Below, in pieces: positions 7,964 through 16,551 of a DNA stretch of 64,000 nt (its first letter is position 1; the number at the start of each line of letters is the position of its first letter). The DNA is from Streptomyces anulatus. Lineage in GTDB: Bacteria > Actinomycetota > Actinomycetes > Streptomycetales > Streptomycetaceae. A model generated the notes under the pieces. It saw only the letters and a list, made by a program, of their open reading frames with translations, did no database searches and was not told the origin of the DNA. The position numbers were made by a program, and so were the translations under genes. Where the stretch lies: contig NZ_BMVK01000005.1 in the NCBI RefSeq assembly GCF_014650675.1, forward strand, positions 310,001 to 374,000, in the 5' to 3' direction.

Positions 7964-8989
7964 GTGACCCGCCCCGCCCGATGGCGACCCGCCCTGCTCG
8001 TGGCCGCGCTCGGCGCCCTGCTGGTCCTGTTCTGCCTGCTCTCGATCGGCCTCGGCGCGCTGCACATCCCGCCCGGCGAGGTGATCGACGCACTCCTGGG
8101 CCGTCCGACCGGGCCCCGGATCGAGGACGTCATCTGGTCGGTGCGCGTTCCGCGCACGGCGCTGGGCCTGGCCGCCGGGGCGGCGCTCGGCCTCTCCGGC
8201 TGCGTGATGCAGGCGCTGACCCGCAACCCGCTGGCCGACCCCGGCATCCTCGGGGTCAGCGCCGGGGCGGCGTTCGCCATCGTGCTGGCCGCCGGGGTCG
8301 CCGGGATCGGCTCGCTGCTCGGCTACATCTGGTTCGCGTTCGCCGGGGCGATGGCGGCGAGCGTCGTCGTCTATCTGCTGGGGCGGCTGGGGCGTTCGGG
8401 GTCGACCCCGGTGAAACTGGCCCTCGCCGGAGTCGCGGTCACCGCCGTGCTGTCCTCGCTGACCAGCGCCGTCGTCCTCACCGACCCGGCCGCCCTGGAC
8501 CGCTTCCGCTTCTGGTCGGCCGGATCCCTCGCCGACCAGGACGCCTCCACCGTGCTGCGCGTCCTGCCCTTCCTCGGGCTCGGCGCCCTCCTCGCCCTGG
8601 CGAGCGCCCCCGCCCTCAACAGCCTCGCCCTCGGCGACGACGTCGCCGCCTCGCTCGGCCGCAGGCTCGGCCTCGTCCGCCTCCAGGGCGTCGTGGCCGT
8701 CACCCTCCTCACCGGCGCCGCGGTCGCGGTGATCGGCCCCGTCGTCTTCATCGGTCTCGTCGTCCCGCACGTCGCCCGGGTCCTCGCCCAGTACGCCGGA
8801 CTCGGCCCCGACCACCGCTGGCTGCTGCCGCTCTCGGCCGCGCTCGCCGCGGCCCTGCTGCTCGGCGCGGACATCCTCGGACGGGTGATGGCCCGGCCCG
8901 TCGAGGTGCAGGCCGGGATCATCGTCGCCTTCATCGGCGGACCGTTCTTCATCGCCCTGGTCCGCCGACGTCGCCTCGCGGAGATCTGA
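7964..8989 (+). CDS. FecCD-family siderophore permease
   Basis: The 341-residue protein is highly hydrophobic with about ten predicted membrane segments. It has FecCD hallmarks: RVPRTALGLAAGAALGLSGCVMQALTRNPLADP near residues 60-90 and GPVVFIGLVVPHVAR near 250-265. It forms half of the channel for ferric siderophore import. The start is GTG, with a weak GGAG site upstream. It is followed two bases later by a second FecCD gene. Confidence 0.9.
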   Translation: MTRPARWRPALLVAALGALLVLFCLLSIGLGALHIPPGEVIDALLGRPTGPRIEDVIWSVRVPRTALGLAAGAALGLSGCVMQALTRNPLADPGILGVSAGAAFAIVLAAGVAGIGSLLGYIWFAFAGAMAASVVVYLLGRLGRSGSTPVKLALAGVAVTAVLSSLTSAVVLTDPAALDRFRFWSAGSLADQDASTVLRVLPFLGLGALLALASAPALNSLALGDDVAASLGRRLGLVRLQGVVAVTLLTGAAVAVIGPVVFIGLVVPHVARVLAQYAGLGPDHRWLLPLSAALAAALLLGADILGRVMARPVEVQAGIIVAFIGGPFFIALVRRRRLAEI

Positions 8990-8991
8990 CC

Positions 8992-10098
8992 ATGACCACC
9001 GACACCGTGCCCGAGAAGACCGCCGGGGCCACCGGGGCCCGAGCCCCGCTCACGAAGGCCGCCGCCCGGCCCTTCCGCCTCGCCTTCCCGCCGGTCTCCG
9101 GCACCCTGCGCCCCCGTCAGCTCGCCGTCTGCGCGGGACTCGCCGTCGCCGTGTTCGCGGCACTGTGCTGGCACGTCTCCATCGGCGAGTACGGGATCCC
9201 GCTCGCCGACGTCGCCCGCGCGCTGACCGGCTCCGGGGACGCCGGGACCCTCCTGGTCGTCCAGGAACTGCGGCTGCCCCGCGCCATGACGGGCCTCCTC
9301 GCGGGCATCGCGTTCGGCATGTCCGGCGCACTGTTCCAGACGATGACCCGCAACCCGCTGGCCAGCCCCGACATGATCGGCCTCACCCAGGGCGCCGGAA
9401 CAGCCGTCGTCGCGGGCCTCGTGCTCGGCTGGGACTTCGGCCTCGGCACCCAGGCCCTCGGCCTCCTCGGCGCCCTCACCAGCGCCCTGCTCGTCTACGG
9501 GCTCGCCTGGCGGCGCGGTACCACCGGCTACCGGATCATCCTCGTCGGCATCGGCGTCTCCTGGGTCTGCCTCAGCGCCACCGACTTCCTGCTCGCCCGG
9601 GGCGGCCGCTTCCAGGCGCAGGCCGCCCTCGGCTGGCTCGTCGGCAACCTCAACGGCCGCGACTGGCAGCAGGCCGCGCCCCTCGCCTACGCCCTCGTCG
9701 TCCTGGTCCCCGCGGCCCTGCTGATCGGCCGGCTGATGCGTACGCTGCAACTCGGCGACGACGTGGCCAAGGGGCTCGGCACCCGCGTCCAGGCCGTGCG
9801 GCTCACCGTCCTGCTCACCGGAGTCGGCCTGGTCGCCTTCGCGACCGCGGCCGCAGGTCCCGTGGCCTTCGTGGCGCTCGCCGCCCCGCAGATCGCCCAG
9901 CGGCTGTGCCGCACCGCCTGGCCGCCGCCGCTCGCCGCCGGACTCACCGGCGCCCTCGTCGTCCTCGCGTCCGACGTCCTCGCACGCGAACTGATCCCCG
10001 GCACCGAACTGCCCGTGGGGATCGTCACCGGAGTGCTCGGCGCCCCGGTGCTGCTCTGGCTGCTCATCCGCGTCAACCGCGCGGGCTCAGGAGGCTGA
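8992..10098 (+). CDS. FecCD-family siderophore permease, second subunit
   Basis: The 368-residue protein repeats the FecCD pattern: LRLPRAMTGLLAGIAFGMSG, MTRNPLASPDMIG and GPVAFVALAAPQIAQRL, with about ten membrane segments and a 35-residue cytosolic N-terminal extension. It should pair with the preceding permease, and the FecE-like ATPase three bases downstream would power both. The ATG at 8992 lies two bases after the upstream stop, so translation is probably coupled. Confidence 0.9.
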   Translation: MTTDTVPEKTAGATGARAPLTKAAARPFRLAFPPVSGTLRPRQLAVCAGLAVAVFAALCWHVSIGEYGIPLADVARALTGSGDAGTLLVVQELRLPRAMTGLLAGIAFGMSGALFQTMTRNPLASPDMIGLTQGAGTAVVAGLVLGWDFGLGTQALGLLGALTSALLVYGLAWRRGTTGYRIILVGIGVSWVCLSATDFLLARGGRFQAQAALGWLVGNLNGRDWQQAAPLAYALVVLVPAALLIGRLMRTLQLGDDVAKGLGTRVQAVRLTVLLTGVGLVAFATAAAGPVAFVALAAPQIAQRLCRTAWPPPLAAGLTGALVVLASDVLARELIPGTELPVGIVTGVLGAPVLLWLLIRVNRAGSGG

Positions 10099-10101
10099 CC
10101 G

Positions 10102-10947
10102 ATGTCCACCGCCGAACCCGACCTGAGGGCCGAGGGCCTGCACCTGGGCTACGACGACCGGGCCGTCGTCAGCGGCCTCGACCTGGCCGTGCCGCCGGGC
10201 CGGATCACCGCCATCGTCGGCGCCAATGCCTGCGGCAAGTCGACCCTGCTGCGCGCCCTGGCCCGGCTGCTGGCCCCCCGCGAAGGCGCGGTCAGCCTGG
10301 ACGGCCGGGCCCTGCACACCATCCCCACCCGGGAGTTGGCCCAGCAGCTCGGCATCCTCCCGCAGTCGCCGGTCGCCCCCGAGGGACTCACCGTCATCGA
10401 CCTGGTCAACCGGGGCCGCTCCCCGCACCAGACGTGGTGGCGGCAGTGGACCAAGGCCGACGAGCAGGCGGTGCACGACGCGCTCGCCGCCACCGGCACC
10501 ACCGATCTCGCCGACCGCGCGGTCGACGAACTCTCCGGCGGTCAGCGCCAGCGCGCCTGGATCGCCATGGCCGTCGCCCAGGGCACCCCGGTCCTCCTCC
10601 TCGACGAGCCGACCACCTACCTCGACCTCGCCCACCAGGTCGACGTCCTGGACCTCGTCGTCGACCTCAACCGGCGCGAGGGACGCACGATCGTCATGGT
10701 CCTGCACGACCTCAACCAGGCCTGCCGGTACGCCGACCACGTCATCGCGATGAAGGCGGGCCGCATCGTCGCCGAGGGCGCCCCCGCCGACGTCATCACC
10801 GCCGGGACGGTCGAGGACGTCTTCGGCCTCCGCTGCCAGGTGGCGACGGACCCGGTGAGCCGGACCCCGCTGGTGATCCCGGTCGGCCGGCACCACACCC
10901 CGGACCCGGACCCGGGTCCCGAGGAGCCCATCAAGACGTTCGCCTGA
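10102..10947 (+). CDS. FecE-like siderophore ABC transporter ATPase
   Basis: The 281-residue protein is a complete importer ATPase with Walker A GANACGKST (about 36-44), a Q-loop LGILPQSP, signature ELSGGQRQRAWIAMA and Walker B LLLDEPTTYLD, followed by the H-loop VLHDLNQA. The D-x-Y-L-D after Walker B is typical of the FecE/FepC group. It completes an SBP, two-permease and ATPase importer. A 35-residue tail rich in Pro and Asp follows the core domain. Confidence 0.92.
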   Translation: MSTAEPDLRAEGLHLGYDDRAVVSGLDLAVPPGRITAIVGANACGKSTLLRALARLLAPREGAVSLDGRALHTIPTRELAQQLGILPQSPVAPEGLTVIDLVNRGRSPHQTWWRQWTKADEQAVHDALAATGTTDLADRAVDELSGGQRQRAWIAMAVAQGTPVLLLDEPTTYLDLAHQVDVLDLVVDLNRREGRTIVMVLHDLNQACRYADHVIAMKAGRIVAEGAPADVITAGTVEDVFGLRCQVATDPVSRTPLVIPVGRHHTPDPDPGPEEPIKTFA

Positions 10948-11061
10948 CGGGCCGCCGCACGCACGGTAGGTGCGATCGTCCTTCACCAGGGGAAATGGCC
11001 CACCGCACCAGCTGCCGATTGGCCCGGGAGTGCGCGCCACTCGCTGCCTAGGCTCAGACGC

Positions 11062-11700
11062 ATGAGCACACAGCACCCCGCCCCCGGGCCCGCCGCCCGC
11101 ACCGTCGTCGACTTCTTCTTCGACCCCGCATGCCCGTTCGCCTGGATCACCTCCCGCTGGATGCTGGAGGTGGAGCATCATCGGGACATCGAGCTGCGCT
11201 TCCGCCCCATGAGTCTGTACCTGCACAACGAGGGCAACGAGCTGCCCGACTGGTACCGCGAGCTCGTCGACAAGTCGATCGGCCCGGTCCGGGTGGCCGT
11301 CGCCGCTGCCGCCGCTCACGGCCACGGAATCCTGCGGGACCTCTATACCGCGTTCGGCACCCGCATCCACCAGTACAAGGAGGAGGACTTCGACGCGGTG
11401 ATCGCCGCCTCCCTCGCCGAACTGGGCCTGCCGCCCGAGCTGGCGGAGGCCGCGCACTCCACGACGTACGACGAACAGGTTGCCCGCAGCCACGACCTGG
11501 GCAGGGACCCGGAGCAGGACGGGTACGTGGGCACGCCGACGATCCACGTCGATGGCACGGTCTGGTTCGGCCCGGTCCTGAACGCGATCCCGCGCGGCGA
11601 GGAGGCCGCCGAACTCTTCGACAGCTTCCGCGTCCTCGCCGGCCATCCGGGCTTCTTCGAACTCAAGCGCGCCCGGTCCGGCGGGCTGTCCTACGACTGA
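11062..11700 (+). CDS. DsbA-fold mycothiol-dependent nitroreductase-like protein (Rv2466c type)
   Basis: The 212-residue protein resembles the mycobacterial Rv2466c family of mycothiol-dependent reductases along its whole length. It has DFFFDPACPFAWITSRW at the active site, MSLYLHNEG, the cis-proline motif VGTPTIHVDG and IPRGEEA. The family site is usually Cys-Pro-x-Cys, but here it reads Cys-Pro-Phe-Ala, which leaves one thiol. This variant could still form a mixed disulphide with mycothiol but not an internal disulphide. A TAGGCT -10-like element ends seven bases before the ATG and no ribosome site is visible, so the mRNA may be leaderless. Confidence 0.82.
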   Translation: MSTQHPAPGPAARTVVDFFFDPACPFAWITSRWMLEVEHHRDIELRFRPMSLYLHNEGNELPDWYRELVDKSIGPVRVAVAAAAAHGHGILRDLYTAFGTRIHQYKEEDFDAVIAASLAELGLPPELAEAAHSTTYDEQVARSHDLGRDPEQDGYVGTPTIHVDGTVWFGPVLNAIPRGEEAAELFDSFRVLAGHPGFFELKRARSGGLSYD

Positions 11701-11720
11701 TCCGCCGGGTGAGACGCGGG

Positions 11721-12575
11721 TCAGCGCGCGGTGACCGCGTACGCGGCGAGCGGACGATTGCCGCGCGGCACGGCAAGGGCCCGGAGCACGTCGGCCTGGC
11801 TGAGGACGAGCCGGCGCACCGGCTCGGACAGCGGTGCCAGACGCTCCGCCGTTCCGACCAGGTCGAGACAGGCGGCGACCTCCCAGTCCCCGTCCTGAAG
11901 GCCTTCCGTATCGACCGGCCCGCCGCCTTCGGCCGCCCAGCCGGTCTCCGGCAGGAGCCGCAGCAACTCCTCACGGGAGAAGGGAGTGCGGACGTTGCCC
12001 CGGCCACTCGACCCCGCGGCCTCGATCTGCCCCTGGATCAGCACGGAGAGCAGGTGCGCCAACTGGTCGCCGGACGCGGGCGTCAGGTCCCACTCGGTGA
12101 ACCACAGCTGCCGCGCCCACCGCCGTACCCGGGCCAGGGTGTCCCGCAGTTGCCCGAGCGAGGCGAAGTACCAGGAACAATGCGCGAGCACCACATGGTC
12201 GAAAGCGCGGTCGGGGAAGTCGACCGAGGGGTCGAGGACGTCGGTGCCGAAGCGGAAGTCGATGCGGGCTCCGAGCGGGCCCGACATGAGCCGGTCCGCC
12301 GATTCCCCGAGCGTGACCGGTGCCCCGTAGGAGGGGTCGGCCACATCGATGGCCACCACGCGCCCCTCGGGCCCGACCGCCTCGGCGAGGACGGCGGTCA
12401 TGTCGCCCTGACCGCAGCCCAGCTCCAGGACCGTCGAGCCGGGCGCGATGTCCCAGCTCGCCACGAGCGCGGCCCGGTGGCGTGTCTGGACGAGCTGGTC
12501 GGCCGGGCTGTGATCGGCGGCGGCCATGGCGGCCGCGAGCGAGGGTGCCCTGGCCGGGAGATCGGGGCGGTTCAC
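11721..12575 (-). CDS. SAM-dependent methyltransferase
   Basis: The 284-residue protein has a class I methyltransferase fold with motif I VLELGCGQGD near residue 50, an acidic VVAIDVAD strand end (motif II) and a VVLAHCSWYF motif-IV-like segment. The substrate is unknown. GTG at 12575 is preferred over an ATG at 12638 because GAGGA lies four bases upstream of it, and a TATCAT -10-like element sits at 12613-12618, inside the longer version. It is convergent with the nitroreductase-like gene, with 20 bases between the stops, and is probably its own transcription unit. Confidence 0.8.
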   Translation of the reverse strand: MNRPDLPARAPSLAAAMAAADHSPADQLVQTRHRAALVASWDIAPGSTVLELGCGQGDMTAVLAEAVGPEGRVVAIDVADPSYGAPVTLGESADRLMSGPLGARIDFRFGTDVLDPSVDFPDRAFDHVVLAHCSWYFASLGQLRDTLARVRRWARQLWFTEWDLTPASGDQLAHLLSVLIQGQIEAAGSSGRGNVRTPFSREELLRLLPETGWAAEGGGPVDTEGLQDGDWEVAACLDLVGTAERLAPLSEPVRRLVLSQADVLRALAVPRGNRPLAAYAVTAR

Positions 12576-12678
12576 GGAGTCCTCGGTGATACTCGACAGG
12601 TCGGTGCGGGCCGATGATAGGAGACGCGCGGGCAGCACCGCCTCCGGTTTTCCCGGCCACCCCGTGACTCCCCGCCCC

Positions 12679-13443
12679 TCACGCCGACAGCGACGCCCCC
12701 ACCGTCACCCGCGCCTCGTCGTAGCGGTTCAGCAGCAGCCGGGCCAACTCCGGGGCGGGGCCCAGCACATCGGCGAGCACGTCGGCCCCGGCCGCCTCGG
12801 CGCCCGCCACGATGCGGTCGGGGAGCCGGCCGGGTGCGATGACGTACGGGGCCACCGCCACCCGGCGGACGCCGTCGGCGCGCAGCGCCCGTACGGCTTC
12901 CTCGGTGCGGGAGACGCCACCGGGACGAACAGCGGAGGCGAACGCAGGCCGCACGGCGCACCAACCGGTGTGCCGCAGCTCCCGCGCGATTTCAGCGATC
13001 ACTGCGATCGCCTCCGGGTCTGTGGATCCCGCCGAGGCCAGGACGAGCCCGGTCCGGGGGATGTCGCCGGGACGGATCCCGGCCTCCCGCAGCCGCCGCC
13101 CCAGGGTGGCGTTGAGCAGCGGGGACGGGCCGAGCACGTCGGCCTGCCGGATACGCAGCCGAGGCAGCCGGGCGCGGGCCTCGCGCAGGACCGAGGGGAT
13201 ATCGGTCTTGGCGTGGAACGCCCGGGTGAGCAGCAGCGGAAGGGCGACGACCTCGTCCGCCCCCTCCGCCGCCAGGCGCTCCAGCACCCGTGGTACGGAG
13301 GGGGCGTTGAACTCCAGGTACGCGGTCTCCACACGCAGCCCCGGCCGCTCGGCCCGGACCCGCTCGGTGAGGGCGTGCACGGTCGCGGCGTGCCGGGGGT
13401 CGCGGCTGCCGTGGGCGATGACGAGGAGCGTGGGGTGCGTCAT
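12679..13443 (-). CDS. CbiX/SirB-like sirohydrochlorin chelatase
   Basis: The 254-residue protein contains two CbiX-type halves. The metal-binding histidines are visible in VIAHGSRDP near residue 11 and LLLTRAFHAKTDIP near residue 75. The family inserts Fe or Co into sirohydrochlorin. Its place as the last gene of the sulfur operon, eight bases after ssuC, suggests it makes the siroheme used by the sulfite reductase at the operon start. The ATG is at 13443. Confidence 0.85.
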   Translation of the reverse strand: MTHPTLLVIAHGSRDPRHAATVHALTERVRAERPGLRVETAYLEFNAPSVPRVLERLAAEGADEVVALPLLLTRAFHAKTDIPSVLREARARLPRLRIRQADVLGPSPLLNATLGRRLREAGIRPGDIPRTGLVLASAGSTDPEAIAVIAEIARELRHTGWCAVRPAFASAVRPGGVSRTEEAVRALRADGVRRVAVAPYVIAPGRLPDRIVAGAEAAGADVLADVLGPAPELARLLLNRYDEARVTVGASLSA

Positions 13444-13451
13444 GGGAGAGC

Positions 13452-14378
13452 TCAGTTCTTGACGAGGAGACCGCGGCTGCGCAGTACCCACCGCTCCAGC
13501 GGACTGAAGATGAGCAGGTCGATCGCGATGCCGACGAACAGGATGAGCAGGATCGAGAGGAAGATCCCGGGCATGTCGAAGTTGCTGCGGCCGTTCTCCA
13601 GCAACTGTCCGAGCCCCAGGCCCAGTTCGGGGGAGGAGGCGATGATCTCGGCGGCCATCAGGGAGCGCCAGGAGAACGCCCAGCCCTGCTTGAGGCCGGC
13701 CAGATAGCCGGGCAGCGCCGCCGGGAGCACGATGTGCCAGGTCCCGCGGAGCCCGGTCGCGCCCAGGGTGCGGCCCGCCCGGAGGAACAGCGGCGGCACC
13801 TGGTCGACGCCGGAGACCAGCCCGTTGGCGATCGAGGGCACCGCGCCCAGCAGGATCACCGCGAACATCATCTGGTCGTTCAGCCCGAGCCAGATCACCG
13901 CCGGGGCCACCCACGCCACCGACGGCAGCGACTGGAGCCCGGACAGGATCGGGCCGATCGCGGCCCGGACCAGCTTGACCCGGGCGACCAGCAGACCCAG
14001 CGGCGTACCGATGGCGACCGCGAGCAGGAAGCCGAGCAGACCGCGCGAGACGCTGGTCCAGACGACCTCCAGCAGCGTGCCCGCCAGCCACATCTCCCGC
14101 GCGCTGTCCCACACGGCGGACGGCGGCGGCAGCTTGTAGACCTCCGTGACCTGGGCGCGGACCAGCAGCTCCCAGGCCACCAGGACGAGCGCCACCGCCA
14201 CGACCGGCGGCAGCACCTTGCGCAGCAGGACCTCGCGCACCGGGGTGCGGCGGATCTGCACGGCGTCCAGGGCGTCGAGCCCGGCCTCCAGGCCCGCCAG
14301 ATCGTCGGGCTTCGCGTCGACCGGTCCGGCCGCCCCGTCCGGCCGCTTCCGGTCGGACGTGATGTCAGTGCTGGCCAT
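13452..14378 (-). CDS. ssuC: Aliphatic sulfonate ABC transporter permease
   Basis: The 308-residue protein has a 65-residue soluble N-terminus and six membrane segments. The EAA-type loop reads GRTLGATGLRGTWHIVLPAALPGYLAGLKQGWAFSWRSLMAAEI. It belongs to the SsuC/TauC/NrtB permease group. It overlaps ssuB by 14 bases and lies in the sulfate-assimilation operon, which favours sulfonate over nitrate or taurine as substrate. A sulfonate ester or sulfate role cannot be excluded. Confidence 0.84.
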   Translation of the reverse strand: MASTDITSDRKRPDGAAGPVDAKPDDLAGLEAGLDALDAVQIRRTPVREVLLRKVLPPVVAVALVLVAWELLVRAQVTEVYKLPPPSAVWDSAREMWLAGTLLEVVWTSVSRGLLGFLLAVAIGTPLGLLVARVKLVRAAIGPILSGLQSLPSVAWVAPAVIWLGLNDQMMFAVILLGAVPSIANGLVSGVDQVPPLFLRAGRTLGATGLRGTWHIVLPAALPGYLAGLKQGWAFSWRSLMAAEIIASSPELGLGLGQLLENGRSNFDMPGIFLSILLILFVGIAIDLLIFSPLERWVLRSRGLLVKN

Positions 14379-15156
14379 GTCGGCGGATCTCCCCACGCAG
14401 TTCTTCGGTGATCTCGACGGACAGCTCCGCCACGGCGGTGTCCTCGATACGGCGCGGCTGCTCGATGTCGACCGTCCACTCCCGGGCGATCCGGCCCGGC
14501 CGGGACGAGAGCAGCACGACGCGCTGCGCGAGCCGTACGGCCTCACGCACGTTGTGCGTGACGAAGAGGACCGAGGCGTTCGTCTCCCGCCAGATCCGGG
14601 TCAGCTCGTCGTGCAGCACATCGCGGGTGATGGCGTCGAGCGCCGCGAACGGCTCGTCCATCAGCAGGAGTTGGCTGTCCTGGGCGAGGGCGCGGGCCAT
14701 CGCGACGCGCTGCCGCATGCCACCGGACAGCTCGTGCACCCGCTTGCCGTACGCCCCGCCGAGGCGGACGAGTTCGAGCAGCCGCTCCGCCTCGGTGCGG
14801 CGCGCGGCCTTGGGCACCCCGCGCAGCCGCAGGGCCAGTTCGATGTTCTTGCCTGCGGTCAGCCACGGGAAGAGGGCGTGCTCCTGGAACATCAGGGCCG
14901 GCCGCCCGCCGGGGGTCTCGATGGACCCCGCGGACGGGCGGTCGAGTCCGGCCACCAGATTGAGCAGCGTCGACTTTCCGCACCCGGAGGCTCCCAGGAG
15001 GGTGACGAACTCGCCCGGAGCGACATCGAGCGTGATGTCGTCCAGCACGAGCTGCTGACCGGTGGGTCCGGCGAAGGACTTCGAGACGTGCGCGAGACGG
15101 GCGGCGTGCTCGACCGTCGTACGGTCCTCGGCCTTGGTGAGGGTGGTGGTCGCCAT
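14365..15156 (-). CDS. ssuB: Aliphatic sulfonate ABC transporter ATPase
   Basis: The 263-residue ATPase has Walker A GASGCGKST, signature ELSGGMRQRVAMARAL and Walker B LLLMDEPFAALDAITR, which is typical of the SsuB/TauB/NrtD subgroup. ATG at 15156 is chosen because AGGAGG lies eight bases upstream; a GTG three codons earlier overlaps that ribosome site. It overlaps ssuC and follows ssuA after 48 bases. Confidence 0.88.
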   Translation of the reverse strand: MATTTLTKAEDRTTVEHAARLAHVSKSFAGPTGQQLVLDDITLDVAPGEFVTLLGASGCGKSTLLNLVAGLDRPSAGSIETPGGRPALMFQEHALFPWLTAGKNIELALRLRGVPKAARRTEAERLLELVRLGGAYGKRVHELSGGMRQRVAMARALAQDSQLLLMDEPFAALDAITRDVLHDELTRIWRETNASVLFVTHNVREAVRLAQRVVLLSSRPGRIAREWTVDIEQPRRIEDTAVAELSVEITEELRGEIRRHGQH

Positions 15157-15204
15157 GGTCGTCACCTCCTGGGGATCCTTACGTCCTGGTACGGATGGGC
15201 GGGG

Positions 15205-16320
15205 TTACTTGACGCCGAGACCGGCGTCGGCGACCTCGGGCCGGCCCTCGGCCTTGAGGATCTTGTTCAGCGGCCCCAGGTCGTAGATGCCCTGGAGGTT
15301 CGGCTCCTTGAGCAGACCGGACTTCACCGAGTACCCGGCCTGCGTCTTGAGCGTCTCGGCCAGCGGGTCGTCGGTGATCTCGATGGACTCCCACGCCGGG
15401 TCGAGGATCTCCTTGGGCAGCGGCTTGCCGCTCAGGTTCTCCAGCGCCTTGTTGGCGGACGCCTTCGCCTCGTCGGGGTTGGCGTTGATCCACTTGTTGG
15501 TGGCGACCGAACCCTTCAGCACCGCCTCGACCACGTCCGGGTGCTCGTCGAGGAACTTCTGCGACACGATGATGTTCGTGATCACGAACTTCTTGTCCGG
15601 CCACAGGTCCTTCTCGTCGAGGAGCACCTTCGCGCCCTCGGAGACCAGCTTGGACGCGGTCGGCTCGGGCACCCAGGCACCGTCCAGGTCACCGGACTTG
15701 TAGGCGTCGGGCGTCACCTTGTTGTCCGAGCGGACCACGGAGACGTCGCCCTTGCCGCTCTGGGCGTCGACCTTCCAGCCCTTCTCGGAGATCCAGTTGA
15801 GGAAGGCCACGTCCTGGGTGTTGCCGAGCTGCGGGGTGGCGATCTTCTTGCCCTTGAGGTCGTCCAGGGTCTTGATCTTGTCCGGGTTGACGACCAGCTT
15901 CACCCCGCCGGAGGCCGAACCGGAGATGATCCGCAGTCCCTTGCCCTGGGACTTGCTGAAGCCGTTGATCGAGGGGGAGGGGCCGATGAAGCCGATGTCG
16001 ATGGACCCGGCGTTCAGCGCCTCGATCTCGGAGGGGCCCGCGTTGAAGGTCGTGGACTCGACCTGGGTGCCGCCCAGTTCCTTCTGGATGGTGCCTTCCT
16101 GGATACCGACCAGGGCGGTGGCGTGCGTGAGGTTCGGGAAGTAGCCGATCTTCACGGTGTCCGTGGAGAGCTTCTTCCCTCTCGCGGAGGCGTTCGCCTT
16201 CTTGGCGTCGTCGTCCTTGGCCTCGGAGCCGTAGCCGCAGGCGGTGGCCGCCAGGGCGAGCAGCGGCAGCGCCGCGACGGCGGCGATGGAGCGGCGAACG
16301 GTGGAACGGGGGGCAGGCAC
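15205..16320 (-). CDS. ssuA: Sulfonate-binding lipoprotein
   Basis: The 371-residue protein begins with a signal peptide ending in ALAATACGYG, a lipobox that gives a surface lipoprotein. The mature part matches the SsuA/ThiY/NMT1-like binding-protein fold: VKIGYFPNLTHATALVG, FNAGPSEIEALNAGSIDIGFIGPSPSI and KKIATPQLGNTQDVAF. GTG at 16320 follows GAGAGGAA by eight bases and is preferred over an upstream ATG. It provides the capture subunit for SsuBC. The 231-base gap to cysN contains a short perfect hairpin (CTCCTTCG/CGAAGGAG) but no gene. Confidence 0.85.
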   Translation of the reverse strand: MPAPRSTVRRSIAAVAALPLLALAATACGYGSEAKDDDAKKANASARGKKLSTDTVKIGYFPNLTHATALVGIQEGTIQKELGGTQVESTTFNAGPSEIEALNAGSIDIGFIGPSPSINGFSKSQGKGLRIISGSASGGVKLVVNPDKIKTLDDLKGKKIATPQLGNTQDVAFLNWISEKGWKVDAQSGKGDVSVVRSDNKVTPDAYKSGDLDGAWVPEPTASKLVSEGAKVLLDEKDLWPDKKFVITNIIVSQKFLDEHPDVVEAVLKGSVATNKWINANPDEAKASANKALENLSGKPLPKEILDPAWESIEITDDPLAETLKTQAGYSVKSGLLKEPNLQGIYDLGPLNKILKAEGRPEVADAGLGVK

Positions 16321-16551
16321 GGGAGGCTTTCCTCTCGTTGGCCCGGTACGCACGCCCCGCTGTCTGCTCAGGGGGGCGCGGCCGGGAGGTCGGCAGGTCT
16401 ACGGCGGTACGGGTGCGGGGGGTTCAGGGCGCGCGAGCGGTGCGCGTACGTCATCACGCACATCGCCCGACCCCGCCCTGGCCGCTGCCGAGGGCGCCGC
16501 TGCCCACCCGGCCGCCCTCCTTCGCGAAGGAGGAGAAGAAGTCGGTGGCCA

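Noticed and set aside
3156..10947. Siderophore biosynthetic cluster
   Set aside because: Only transport genes are present; no NRPS, NIS synthetase or amino-acid hydroxylase frame was found.
16321..16551. Possible gene between ssuA and cysN
   Set aside because: No frame with a ribosome site or recognisable motif; only a short hairpin is present.
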